Source: Geomonas sp. RF6 (lineage in GTDB: Bacteria; Desulfobacterota; Desulfuromonadia; Geobacterales; Geobacteraceae). From it: a stretch of DNA of 64,000 nucleotides. The position numbers and the translations under genes were made by a program. Shown here one piece after another: positions 42,735-50,867 of the stretch. The DNA is taken from positions 4,485,001 to 4,549,000 of the forward strand of contig NZ_CP087999.1 of assembly GCF_021044625.1 (NCBI RefSeq). Reading direction: 5' to 3'. The first letter of the stretch is position 1, and each line of letters opens with the position of its first letter. The notes under the pieces were generated by a model. The model made no database searches and was not told the DNA's origin. It worked only from the letters and a program-made list of their open reading frames with translations.

Positions 42735-43907
42735 CTACATCTTCTCAAAAATCCCGGCCGCCCCCATCCCCCCCCCGACGCACATGGTGACGCAGCCGTA
42801 GCGCACATCTCGGCGCAGCATCTCGTGCAGGAGGGTTGCCGTCAGTTTGGCGCCTGTGCAACCGAGCGGGTGCCCCAGTGCGATCGCGCCGCCGTTCACG
42901 TTGAGCCGCGAGAGGTCGAGCCCCAGCGTGCGCGTGCAGGCGAGCGTCTGCGCGGCAAAGGCCTCGTTGAACTCTATGAGCCCGATATCGTCCATCGTGA
43001 GGCCGGCGAGCTTCAGGGCGGCGGGTACCGCTTCTATGGGGCCGGTACCCATGACCTCAGGCGCCACACCCTTCACGGCGTAGGCCAGGAAGCGTGCCAG
43101 CGGCTTCTGGCCAGTCCGCTCCAGGAACTCTTCGGAGACGACCAGAGTTGCCGCGGCGCCGTCAGTCATCTGTGAGGAATTTCCTGCGGTAATGGAGCCG
43201 GTGGACTTGAAGGCCGGCTTCAGTTTCGCCAAGGAGGCTGCATTGGTATCGCCTCGGACCCCGTCATCCGCCGTCACGACTTCCTTCACGCAGCGCATCT
43301 TGCCGTCGACCATGGAGCAGCTCTGCGCTTCGACAGGTATGATCTCCGCCTCGAACCTCCCCTCCCTTACCGCCGCGGCGGCCTTTGCATGACTGGAGGC
43401 GGCGAATTCATCCTGGTCCCCGCGGGAGACGTCGTAGCGCTGCGCGAGGAGCTCTCCTGTGATCCCCATGGCGGCGTACGTCTCCGGGTATCCGGCGACG
43501 AGGCCGGGATTGGCGCTGAACTTGTTCCCTCCCATGGGGATGAGGCTCATGCTCTCGGTGCCTCCGGCGATGATGCAGTCGGCAAAGCCAGCCATGATCC
43601 GTTCCGCCGCCGAGGCGATCGTCTGCAGCCCCGAGGAGCAGAAGCGGTTCACCGTCTGCGCCGGCACCTGGTAAGGCACCCCCGCCTTCAGAGCCGCGAC
43701 GCGTGCCACATTCATCCCCTGCTCCCCTTCCGGGAAGGCGCACCCGATGATGATGTCGTCGATCTTTGAGGGATCTATCCCCGTCCTTTCTATGAGACCC
43801 GCGATCACAGAAGCGGCAAGGTCGTCGGGGCGCACGTCCTTCAGTTTCCCCTTCCGCGCCTTCGTTCCCGGTGTACGGAATGATGCCAGGATGTATGCCT
43901 TTTTCAT
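42735..43907 (-). CDS. fadA: Acetyl-CoA acyltransferase (3-ketoacyl-CoA thiolase)
   Basis: Last step of each beta-oxidation turn: thiolysis of 3-ketoacyl-CoA to acetyl-CoA and a shortened acyl-CoA. It has 390 residues. The nucleophilic Cys lies in QTVNRFCSSGLQTIA; the His of GGAIALGHPLGCTGAK and the second Cys of YGCVTMCVGGGMGAA complete the active site. The ATG at 43907 follows GGAGATAGCG, and the in-frame ATG 12 bases upstream has no SD. It is next to fadB, with which it would form the multienzyme complex. Confidence 0.94.
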   Translation of the reverse strand: MKKAYILASFRTPGTKARKGKLKDVRPDDLAASVIAGLIERTGIDPSKIDDIIIGCAFPEGEQGMNVARVAALKAGVPYQVPAQTVNRFCSSGLQTIASAAERIMAGFADCIIAGGTESMSLIPMGGNKFSANPGLVAGYPETYAAMGITGELLAQRYDVSRGDQDEFAASSHAKAAAAVREGRFEAEIIPVEAQSCSMVDGKMRCVKEVVTADDGVRGDTNAASLAKLKPAFKSTGSITAGNSSQMTDGAAATLVVSEEFLERTGQKPLARFLAYAVKGVAPEVMGTGPIEAVPAALKLAGLTMDDIGLIEFNEAFAAQTLACTRTLGLDLSRLNVNGGAIALGHPLGCTGAKLTATLLHEMLRRDVRYGCVTMCVGGGMGAAGIFEKM

Positions 43908-43953
43908 CGCTATCTCCAAACGGGCCCCCGCAGGAGGAAAGGGGACAGTCCCC

Positions 43954-46341
43954 TCAGTTCCTCAGCGCCTTCCCCTTTTTCAGCATGTGCTGGATCCGCT
44001 CCAGCGTCTTTTTCTGCCCGCATAGTTTGAGGAAAGCCTCCCGCTCGAGCTCCAGCAGGTATTCCTCCGTAATCCGCGTCCCCCCCGGCACATCCCCCCC
44101 GGTTATGACATCCGCAATCGTCGCGGCGAGATAGTGGTCGTACTCGGAGATGTAGCCGCCCTGCTCCAGGTTCCACAACTGCACCTTCATGCTCGCCGCA
44201 ACGCTCCGACCCGGCGCCTTCAGATCAGTCTCCGGCGCCCCCGGACGGTAATTCGCCGCGAGCGCAAGCGCCTTCAGCTTCGCGTCGTGGATCAGCCGGT
44301 CCATTCCCATGGTCACGGTGTCGCCGTGGCGCAGATATCCGAGCCCGTAAAGCTCGGCGGCGGAGGTACTCACCTTCGCCATCCCGATTTGCTGGAAGTG
44401 CTTGAATATGAATGGCGCCACGTCGGCCTCATTCTCCTCCGCAAGCTTCATCGCTCGAAGCGCCATCTCCTTTGTGCCGCCGCCGGCAGGCAAAAGCCCC
44501 ACCCCGATCTCCACCAGCCCCATGTAAGTCTCCGCATAGGCGTTTATGGCGTCGGCATGGAGGCACGTTTCGCAGGCGCCGCCGAGCGCGAGGTTGTGGG
44601 GAGCCGCCACCACCGGGATCTTGCTGTACTTCAGCGCCATCATCCCCTTCTGGAATGACTTTACCGTCAGGGCAATCTCGTCGTAGTCCCCCTCGGCGAT
44701 CGCCGTCGCCAGGAGCATGAGATTCGCACCTGCCGAGAAGAGAGTGCCCTGGTTCCCGACCACCAGTCCCGCACCGTCCCGCTCGGCGCGCTGTACCGCC
44801 TTGTGCATCATGGAGAGGATGTCCGGGCCGATGGTGTTCATCTTCGAGTGGAACTCGAGGCAGAAGATCCCGTCTCCGAGGTCGACGATCGAGGCGCCGC
44901 TGCTCCTTTCGATTTCTCCGCCGCTTCTTTTCAAGACCGTCAGGCTCACCCTTTCCGGAGTCGTCGGCACGGGGCGGAAATCACCATCGGGAATGGAGTA
45001 GTAGCTGTCCGCGGCTCCTTCGCGGCGATAGAAGCGCTCCACCTTTTTCAGAAGCTCGGGAACCCCCGCTCCATCGACCTCTGCGCGCTTCACAAAGGCG
45101 GGCACCCCCAGGGCATCGAGGATCTCGAACGGTCCCAGCTCCCAGTTGTACCCCCATTTCATGGCGTTATCGATGTTCACCACGTCATCGGCGATCTCGG
45201 GGATCCTCTTCACCGCGTAGATCAGCGTGTCGCGCAGCACCCGCCAGGCGAAGAGGGAAGCGTTGTCTCCGCCTGAGATGAGAGTTCTGAGCCGCTCCGC
45301 GGGATCGTCTATCCCCTTCGCCGCCTGCACCGATGGAAAGGTTGGTGCAGCCGATTCCCTGTACGACCCGCTCCGGTAGTCGTAGAAGTACCGCACCGTC
45401 TTCCCTTCCCGCTCTTCCTTGCAGTAGTACCCCTTCCCCACCTTCTTCCCCAGAAGCCCTTCCTGCACCATGTGAGCAGCATGCTCCGGCACACGGAAAA
45501 CCTCGCGCTCGTCGTCCGTTACCAGCGAGCGGAAGGCGTTTTCCGTCACATGAAGCACCGTGTCCAGCCCCACCAGGTCCCACAGGGCAAAGGTCGCCGT
45601 TTTGGGGCGAGCCATGGGGACGCCCGTTATGGCGTCCACCTCCTCCACCGTGAGCCCCGTTTCCAGCATGTGCTTCATGGTGATCGCTCCGGCATAGGTG
45701 CCGATGCGGTTGGCGATGAAGTTCGGCGTGTCCTTCGCAAAGACGACCCCCTTCCCGACCCGCTTTTGAAGGAAATGGGCCATGAAAGAGACCACCTCTG
45801 GGTCCGTCTCCCTGCACGGCACAATCTCCAGAAGCCGCATGTAGCGCGGAGGGTTGAAAAAGTGGGTAACCAGGAAGCGCCGCCTCACCGGCTCGGGAAG
45901 TGCGGCGGCCATATCGTTCACCGACAGTCCGCTGGTGTTGCTCGACAGGATGGCGCTGTCTTTGAGGTGAGGCACAACCTTTCCCTGAAAAAGCGCCGTC
46001 TTCACCGCCATGTTTTCCACCACCGCCTCGATGATCCAGTCGCAGGTGCCGAGCTTCCCCGCATCATCCTCGAAGTTGCCGATCTCGATGTTCTTGGCAT
46101 ACGCGGGGAGAAAGAGAGGGGCGGGCTTTGCCGACTTCAGCTTCTCCACAGCGGTCGCGGCGATGTGGTTTCGCACCGCGGGGTCGTGAGTCGTGAGGCC
46201 GTGCTTTTTCTCCAATGCGTCAGGCTCGTGCGGCAGGACATCGAGGAGGAGCACCTGGAGCCCGGCATTGGCAAGATGCGCAGCTATGCCCGCCCCCATG
46301 ACACCGGCTCCCAGGACTGCGACCTTCTCTATCCTCTGCAT
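43954..46341 (-). CDS. fadB: 3-hydroxyacyl-CoA dehydrogenase / enoyl-CoA hydratase fusion
   Basis: Bifunctional beta-oxidation enzyme, 795 residues: hydration of enoyl-CoA and NAD-dependent oxidation of 3-hydroxyacyl-CoA. The dehydrogenase comes first (KVAVLGAGVMGAGIAAHLAN, then FVTHFFNP-type LVTHFFNPPRYMRLLEIVP, RIGTYAGAITMKHMLETGL). The crotonase-type hydratase is at the C-terminus (FSAGANLMLLATAIAEGDYD, VAAPHNLALGGACETCLHAD, EIGVGLLPAGGGTKEMALRA). This is the reverse of E. coli FadB and matches the FadN type. The start is the ATG at 46341 with GGAGG; the frame runs on upstream inside fadD without meaning. Confidence 0.93.
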   Translation of the reverse strand: MQRIEKVAVLGAGVMGAGIAAHLANAGLQVLLLDVLPHEPDALEKKHGLTTHDPAVRNHIAATAVEKLKSAKPAPLFLPAYAKNIEIGNFEDDAGKLGTCDWIIEAVVENMAVKTALFQGKVVPHLKDSAILSSNTSGLSVNDMAAALPEPVRRRFLVTHFFNPPRYMRLLEIVPCRETDPEVVSFMAHFLQKRVGKGVVFAKDTPNFIANRIGTYAGAITMKHMLETGLTVEEVDAITGVPMARPKTATFALWDLVGLDTVLHVTENAFRSLVTDDEREVFRVPEHAAHMVQEGLLGKKVGKGYYCKEEREGKTVRYFYDYRSGSYRESAAPTFPSVQAAKGIDDPAERLRTLISGGDNASLFAWRVLRDTLIYAVKRIPEIADDVVNIDNAMKWGYNWELGPFEILDALGVPAFVKRAEVDGAGVPELLKKVERFYRREGAADSYYSIPDGDFRPVPTTPERVSLTVLKRSGGEIERSSGASIVDLGDGIFCLEFHSKMNTIGPDILSMMHKAVQRAERDGAGLVVGNQGTLFSAGANLMLLATAIAEGDYDEIALTVKSFQKGMMALKYSKIPVVAAPHNLALGGACETCLHADAINAYAETYMGLVEIGVGLLPAGGGTKEMALRAMKLAEENEADVAPFIFKHFQQIGMAKVSTSAAELYGLGYLRHGDTVTMGMDRLIHDAKLKALALAANYRPGAPETDLKAPGRSVAASMKVQLWNLEQGGYISEYDHYLAATIADVITGGDVPGGTRITEEYLLELEREAFLKLCGQKKTLERIQHMLKKGKALRN

Positions 46342-46391
46342 CGGATGCCTCCGCTTGGCGTCCCCCCCTTGGCGAGGAGGGAGATGTTGAG

Positions 46392-48206
46392 CTAGTTCAC
46401 ATTCTCGTTGTACATCCGCTCGATCTTGCTGCGGTACTTCTCGCTGATGACCTTTCGCTTCAGCTTCAGGGTTGCGGTGAGCTCGCCGTCCTCGATGGAG
46501 AAATCGCGCGGCAGGAGGACGAATTTCTTCACCCTCTCGTACTGCGCGAGGTTGGCGTTCACCCCTTCCACCCGCTCGGCGAAAAGGGCCCTCACCTGCT
46601 CGTTCATCACCAGGTCCTCGAGGTCGTAGTAGTGGATCTTCTTCTCCTTCGCGAACTCGAGGAGACGCTCCACGCGCGGCACGATAAGCGCGGAGACGAA
46701 CGGCTTCCTGTCGCCGTGCACGTATGCCTGCGAGATGTACTTGTCGAGCTTCAGGGCGTTCTCGATCGGCTGCGGCGGAATGTTCTTTCCCCCCGAGGTG
46801 ATGATGATCTCCTTCTTGCGGTCGGTGATGTAGAGAAAATCCCCGTCGAGGCGCCCGATGTCTCCGGTGCGGAACCACTCGCCGTCGATCGCCTCCGCGG
46901 TCGCCTCCGGCTCGTTGTAGTAGCCGTGCATGACTTGCGGCCCCCTGACCAGGATCTCACCGTCCTCCTCGATGCGAAAGTGGGTCTCCTCCAGCGCCGT
47001 CCCGACCGATCCGAAGGCGAGCCTCTGGAAGTTGTTGATGCTCACGACGGGGCTCGTCTCGGTGAGCCCGTACCCCTCGAAGATGGGGAGTCCGATGATC
47101 CAGAAGAACTCGTTGATCGTCTTTTCGAGCGGCGCACCGCCGCTGCAGCAAAACCGGAGGTTGCCGCCGAAGCGTCCCTTGAACTTTCTGAAGATGATAA
47201 GGTCCGCGAGCCGGTATTGGACCCTCAGGAGAAACGGAGGCTTTATCTTTTGCAGGTAACGCTCGCTTATGTAGCGCTGGCCGATGCCGAGGGCAACGTC
47301 GAAGAAGTGCTGTTTCCACAGGGGGAGTTCGTGGACCGTGTCGATGATGCGGGAATAGATTTTCTCCAGGAGGCGCGGAACAGTCATCATCACCGTCGGC
47401 CGTACTTCCATCAGGTTCTCCGGCAGCTTCTCGATGCTGTCGGCAAAGGCGAGTATGCTCCCGAGCATTACGCACAGGTAGTATCCAGCGGTGCGCTCGA
47501 AGATATGACTCAACGGAAGAAAGCTCAGGAACGTCTCCTGGTCCGTGATGCTCCCGATTTTTTTGGCGCTGTACCATGCGTCGAACATGATGTTGCCATG
47601 GGTGAGCATCACCCCCTTCGGCGTCCCGGTGGTACCGGAGGTGTAGATGAGAGTAAGAAGGTCATCCGGCGACAGCGTCTCGATGAGCGCCTCCAACTCG
47701 GCCCTCTCCTCCTGCAAAATAGGCTCGTCTATCTCCGAAAGCTGATAAAAGCTCGTCAACGGGAGCCTCTCTTCCCCGAGAAAACGCTCGAAGGAGACCA
47801 CGAGGCGCACCTGCGGGATCTGGTCCCGGATCTTCAACAGCTTGCTGTACTGGAACTTCCCGGAGACAAAGACGACTTTTGAGTTCGAGTGGTTCAGGTG
47901 GTATTCGATCTGGTGCGGCGTGTTGGTGGCGTAAATCGGGACGGTTACCCCCCCGGCGCACAATATCCCCATGTCCGCGATCACCCACCCGACCCGGTTC
48001 TCGGACAGTATCGCCACCCGGTCACCCGGCGCCACACCGACCTTGCGCAGGCCGCGCGCCGCCATAAGCGCCCTGTCGTAGAAGGCGGCATACGACAGCG
48101 TGACGTACTCTCCCTGCTTGCGGTACTTCAGGGCAGGCTTCTGGGCATACTTTTCCGCCTGCTTGCGCAACGCGTCAGGAAGAGATTTGAAAGGGATGCG
48201 TTCCAT
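46392..48206 (-). CDS. fadD: Long-chain acyl-CoA synthetase (AMP-forming)
   Basis: Activates free fatty acids to acyl-CoA with ATP. It has 604 residues of the ANL superfamily: the P-loop-like motif LTLIYTSGTTGTPKGVMLTH, the substrate region FCCSGGAPLEKTINEFFWII, GYGLTETSPVVSINN, and the hinge DGEWFRTGDIGRLDGDFLYI with TDRKKEIIITSGGKNIPPQP. The length fits the FadD15/bubblegum-like group of long-chain synthetases. It is the first gene of the seven-gene fatty-acid oxidation operon. SD before the ATG at 48206 is weak. An inverted repeat in the promoter region may be a control site. Confidence 0.93.
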   Translation of the reverse strand: MERIPFKSLPDALRKQAEKYAQKPALKYRKQGEYVTLSYAAFYDRALMAARGLRKVGVAPGDRVAILSENRVGWVIADMGILCAGGVTVPIYATNTPHQIEYHLNHSNSKVVFVSGKFQYSKLLKIRDQIPQVRLVVSFERFLGEERLPLTSFYQLSEIDEPILQEERAELEALIETLSPDDLLTLIYTSGTTGTPKGVMLTHGNIMFDAWYSAKKIGSITDQETFLSFLPLSHIFERTAGYYLCVMLGSILAFADSIEKLPENLMEVRPTVMMTVPRLLEKIYSRIIDTVHELPLWKQHFFDVALGIGQRYISERYLQKIKPPFLLRVQYRLADLIIFRKFKGRFGGNLRFCCSGGAPLEKTINEFFWIIGLPIFEGYGLTETSPVVSINNFQRLAFGSVGTALEETHFRIEEDGEILVRGPQVMHGYYNEPEATAEAIDGEWFRTGDIGRLDGDFLYITDRKKEIIITSGGKNIPPQPIENALKLDKYISQAYVHGDRKPFVSALIVPRVERLLEFAKEKKIHYYDLEDLVMNEQVRALFAERVEGVNANLAQYERVKKFVLLPRDFSIEDGELTATLKLKRKVISEKYRSKIERMYNENVN

Positions 48207-48237
48207 GAGAAGCCCGATGGTGGCGACAGTGGAATGT

Positions 48238-48270
48238 GGGAAATCAGTGTGAGCCGGCGGCGGATTTCCC
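48238..48270 (-). promoter_or_regulatory. Inverted repeat before fadD, possible operator
   Basis: GGGAAATC (48238-48245) and GATTTCCC (48263-48270) form a perfect 8-base inverted repeat with a 17-base gap, 32 bases upstream of the fadD start. A TTGACA (48277-48272, minus strand) abuts it, but the expected -10 is poor. Could be a repressor site. Confidence 0.35.
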
Positions 48271-48623
48271 CTGTCAAACGGCGGAGTTGCCGCGACGGCG
48301 ATACTTACACGATACTCCTTTGCGCATCATTGCACCAGAGCGGGACGGAGCGTGGGCGGCGTCCGGAATATCAGCTTCGTGCGTCGCCCCCTTCCCGGAA
48401 ATTTCTCGCCCAAGTGTAACACAAAAAGCCGTAGCGGCAGGATTGGCGCGCCTTTTGCCCGTGTTTGGACATCGCTGGATATATTCGATCCAGGTGTGGT
48501 AACATGCGGAAGATTTTTTGCGCTACACACGACGCCGCAACATCTGGCCATACCGCATGACGGACCTGATCGAGCAGACATCATGGATAAACCGAGGTGT
48601 CCAACCAATGGGAGCGTTTATTG

Positions 48624-49244
48624 ATGGGGAAATGGATAAAGAGTGCAGCAATAGCCGTAGCAGCAGTCCTTCTTGCAACCGCAGCCGCCAAGGCAGATAC
48701 ACTCTGTTTCGATGAAGCAGGTAGCCTATACAGCATCAGTCCTCAGATACTTCGAGCCATCGCCAAAGTCGAATCGAACTACAACCCCGCAGCGATCAAT
48801 AAGAACACCAACGGCACCTTTGACTACGGTGTGATGCAGATCAACTCCATCTGGGCCCCCACCCTCGGCACCGAGCGCTGGAATTCCCTCGGCAATGCCT
48901 GCACAAACATCAAGACCGGCGCGATGATACTGTCGGGATGCGTGAAGAAGTACGGGTACAACTGGCAGGCCATCGGGTGCTACAACAGCCAGACACCGGG
49001 AAAGAGGGAGCGGTACGCCAGGCGGGTTTTCAAGCAGTTGCAGCGGATCCAAAAGGATGAGAAGGAAGGAAAAGTGACGCAGGTGGCGGCACTGAAGGAG
49101 TCTGCGGCCCCCCCACCCGCCGTGGAAGCGCTTTCCGGGAAGAAAGGAAAGGTAGAACTCGCCGCAGCGTCGACAGCGCCGGAGACGCAGGTGGTGGAAC
49201 TGGACAGTTCCTCGGTATTTGAAGTCGATAGGGGCGGGCTGTAA
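48624..49244 (+). CDS. Lytic transglycosylase-like exported protein
   Basis: A 206-residue exported protein with a soluble lytic transglycosylase (SLT, IagB/VirB1-like) domain that would cleave peptidoglycan glycan strands. It has a signal peptide (WIKSAAIAVAAVLLATAAAKA), then the catalytic region ILRAIAKVESNYNPAAINKN with the Glu of KVES, the motif YGVMQINSIW and the repeat-end motif AIGCYNSQTPGKRERYARRV. A Lys/Ala/Pro-rich C-terminal tail of about 60 residues follows. IagB-type enzymes often serve secretion systems or pili. I prefer the ATG at 48624 (GGAG at 48611) over a GTG at 48597. Confidence 0.87.
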   Translation: MGKWIKSAAIAVAAVLLATAAAKADTLCFDEAGSLYSISPQILRAIAKVESNYNPAAINKNTNGTFDYGVMQINSIWAPTLGTERWNSLGNACTNIKTGAMILSGCVKKYGYNWQAIGCYNSQTPGKRERYARRVFKQLQRIQKDEKEGKVTQVAALKESAAPPPAVEALSGKKGKVELAAASTAPETQVVELDSSSVFEVDRGGL

Positions 49245-49260
49245 TTTTCATCGATGTGAA

Positions 49261-49358
49261 ATGTAGGCCGGAATAAGCGGAGCGTTTCCGGCATTCCCGG
49301 CCGGCATCGATCGGCTGGTGCCGACGCCGGGAACGCCTGCGGCTTATCCCGGCCTACA
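49261..49358. repeat. REP-like inverted repeat, copy 2
   Basis: A 98-bp palindromic element with the same arms as copy 1 (TGTAGGCCGGAATAAGCGG at one end, CGGCTTATCCCGGCCTACA at the other), in the space between the convergent transglycosylase and glycosylase genes. It may double as a transcription terminator. Confidence 0.85.
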
Positions 49359-49406
49359 AGTTATGCCGGCTTACCTTCCGGTGTCATCGATCGGCTGCCG
49401 GGGGAG

Positions 49407-49961
49407 CTACTTCCTGGAGACGAACCTGTTTCCCCGAACGTAAAAGCGCAGCAGGCGCTCCGCCCAGGGACCGGCGTAGTCGACGCCTACGCGCGGCGCC
49501 TCCACTATGGAGAACGCCTCTGCCTTCGGAGGGGGCGCCAGGAAAAGCTCGTCCCCCTGCAGGTCACAGCTGTTCAGCGACCTGTCTATAGCAAGGGCCT
49601 TGCAGAGAAGGCCCGGCCCCTGCGTCCGCGCCGCGATATTCGCCACCGGCTCCAGCGCCCGCAGGAGCACTGCGGAACCACTCCCCTCCTGGTCGGTAAC
49701 GACGTTCAGGCAGCAGTAAATCCCGTAGATAAGGTAGATATAGGCGTGTCCGGGAGGGCCGAAGAGCACGCTGGTGCGCGCGGTGAGCCCCTTGCTGGAG
49801 TGGGCGGCGAGATCGTGCGGGCCGAGATAGGCTTCAGTCTCCACGATCTTCCCGATGCGGAGCACGCCGTCCACCGGGCGGCAAAGGTACTGGCCGAGCA
49901 GATCGCGCGCCACCGTCACCGCGTCCCGCTCATAAAAATGAGATGGAAGTTTTGGACTCAT
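49407..49961 (-). CDS. DNA-3-methyladenine glycosylase (MPG/AAG family)
   Basis: Base-excision repair enzyme that removes alkylated purines such as 3-methyladenine. It has 184 residues, typical of bacterial AAG proteins. Motifs: LPSHFYERDAVTVARDLLGQ, IVETEAYLGPHDLAAHSSKG (catalytic Glu in ETEAY), AYIYLIYGIYCCLNVVTD, and GPGLLCKALAIDRSLN with the end SVDYAGPWAERLLRFYVRGN-like. I start at the ATG at 49961; an upstream in-frame ATG lies inside a REP copy. No SD is strong. The gene stands alone between two REP copies. Confidence 0.92.
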   Translation of the reverse strand: MSPKLPSHFYERDAVTVARDLLGQYLCRPVDGVLRIGKIVETEAYLGPHDLAAHSSKGLTARTSVLFGPPGHAYIYLIYGIYCCLNVVTDQEGSGSAVLLRALEPVANIAARTQGPGLLCKALAIDRSLNSCDLQGDELFLAPPPKAEAFSIVEAPRVGVDYAGPWAERLLRFYVRGNRFVSRK

Positions 49962-49968
49962 GTCTACC

Positions 49969-50004
49969 ATGTAGGCCGGGATAAGCCGAAGGCGTTCCCG
50001 GCAT
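49969..50004. repeat. REP-like repeat, copy 3 (single arm)
   Basis: One arm only: ATGTAGGCCGGGATAAGCCG followed by AAGGCGTTCCCGGCAT, 36 bp, between the divergent glycosylase and PagL-like genes. It contains a spurious in-frame ATG of the glycosylase frame. Confidence 0.8.
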
Positions 50005-50078
50005 TGAAGTTAGCAATACTCCCTACCCCACCTTCCCCCCGTTCCTCCTCATAAAGCCACTCCTTTTCCGGGTCGTCA

Positions 50079-50106
50079 TTGACAGCAAATAATGGGCCAT
50101 TAGAAT
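50079..50106 (+). promoter_or_regulatory. sigma-70 promoter of the PagL-like gene
   Basis: TTGACA (50079-50084), 16-base spacer, TAGAAT (50101-50106), 43 bases before the ATG at 50149. Close to consensus at both boxes. Confidence 0.7.
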
Positions 50107-50148
50107 GAGTTTGGACGCTTTAGCTCAATGATACCCGGGAGAGACCTC

Positions 50149-50700
50149 ATGAAGCACGGCAAAAACCTATTCCTTATCCCCCTTTTGCTTCTTCTGATCG
50201 TCTCGCTGGCTGTGCCGGGACATGCGGCGGACGAGGGGTGGCAGGCGGTCGGAGTGCGCTACGGCTTTTCCATGACGGAAAAGGACGAATATTTCCACCA
50301 ATACGAGGTGTACACGGAGTATGGCCTGCCGTGGCACTGGCGCGGTGCGAGCGGCTGGGGGGTCTCCACCAAGTTCAACCTCGCACTCGGCGCGCTATAC
50401 GGCGGGCATACCACCAGTTTCGTCGGCTCATTCGGTCCGAGCCTTGCCTTCGACAGGAACGGGCGCGGATTCCAGTTCGAGATTGGCCCCGACTTCGCGG
50501 TGCTCGGTCGCGACAGGTTCGGGAAGCAAAACTTCGGGGGGCTCGGTCTCTTCCAGGGGCACGGAAGCGTCTCCTACATCTTCGACAACGGCCTAGGGAT
50601 CAGCTACCGCGCCCAGCACACCTCCAACGGCGGCATGTACGGCCCCGGAAATCCCGGCTACGACCTGCACATGTTCGGGGTGAGCTGGCACTTTCTCTAG
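50149..50700 (+). CDS. PagL-like lipid A 3-O-deacylase
   Basis: Outer-membrane beta-barrel esterase that removes an acyl chain from lipid A, 183 residues. It has a signal peptide (LFLIPLLLLLIVSLAVPGHA). Beta-barrel strands with alternating aromatic residues follow, and the C-terminal active-site strand reads YRAQHTSNGGMYGPGNPGYD before LHMFGVSWHFL. His157 and Ser159 match the catalytic His and Ser of PagL; where the Pseudomonas enzyme has Glu the best alignment gives Asp172. The terminal aromatic residue fits outer-membrane insertion. It has its own promoter and terminator. Confidence 0.88.
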   Translation: MKHGKNLFLIPLLLLLIVSLAVPGHAADEGWQAVGVRYGFSMTEKDEYFHQYEVYTEYGLPWHWRGASGWGVSTKFNLALGALYGGHTTSFVGSFGPSLAFDRNGRGFQFEIGPDFAVLGRDRFGKQNFGGLGLFQGHGSVSYIFDNGLGISYRAQHTSNGGMYGPGNPGYDLHMFGVSWHFL

Positions 50701-50727
50701 GTGACCTCCGCTTCGATGGCACAAAAG

Positions 50728-50758
50728 GCCTGCCGCGCTCCCTTCGGCAGGCGTTTTT
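50728..50758 (+). terminator. Rho-independent terminator of the PagL-like gene
   Basis: GCCTGCCG pairs with CGGCAGGC (8 bp, 9-base loop), followed by G and five T. Confidence 0.88.
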
Positions 50759-50785
50759 GTGTCTGGAGCCCATTTTGAGCGGGGA

Positions 50786-50815
50786 TTGCAGCCGGCAGCT
50801 TCTTTGGCGTATCAT
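50786..50815 (+). promoter_or_regulatory. Possible promoter of the SGNH esterase gene
   Basis: TTGCAG, 18-base spacer, TATCAT, 52 bases before the ATG and just after the preceding terminator. Confidence 0.4.
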
Positions 50816-50867
50816 TAGAAACGCGGCCCGCACCTTCCGGGCCCCCGATAGCAAATGGAGGAAAGCC

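Noticed and set aside
46342-46878. N-terminal extension of the fadB frame by about 180 residues
   Set aside because: It is out-of-frame translation of fadD. The Rossmann motif begins right at the ATG at 46341, which has a good SD.
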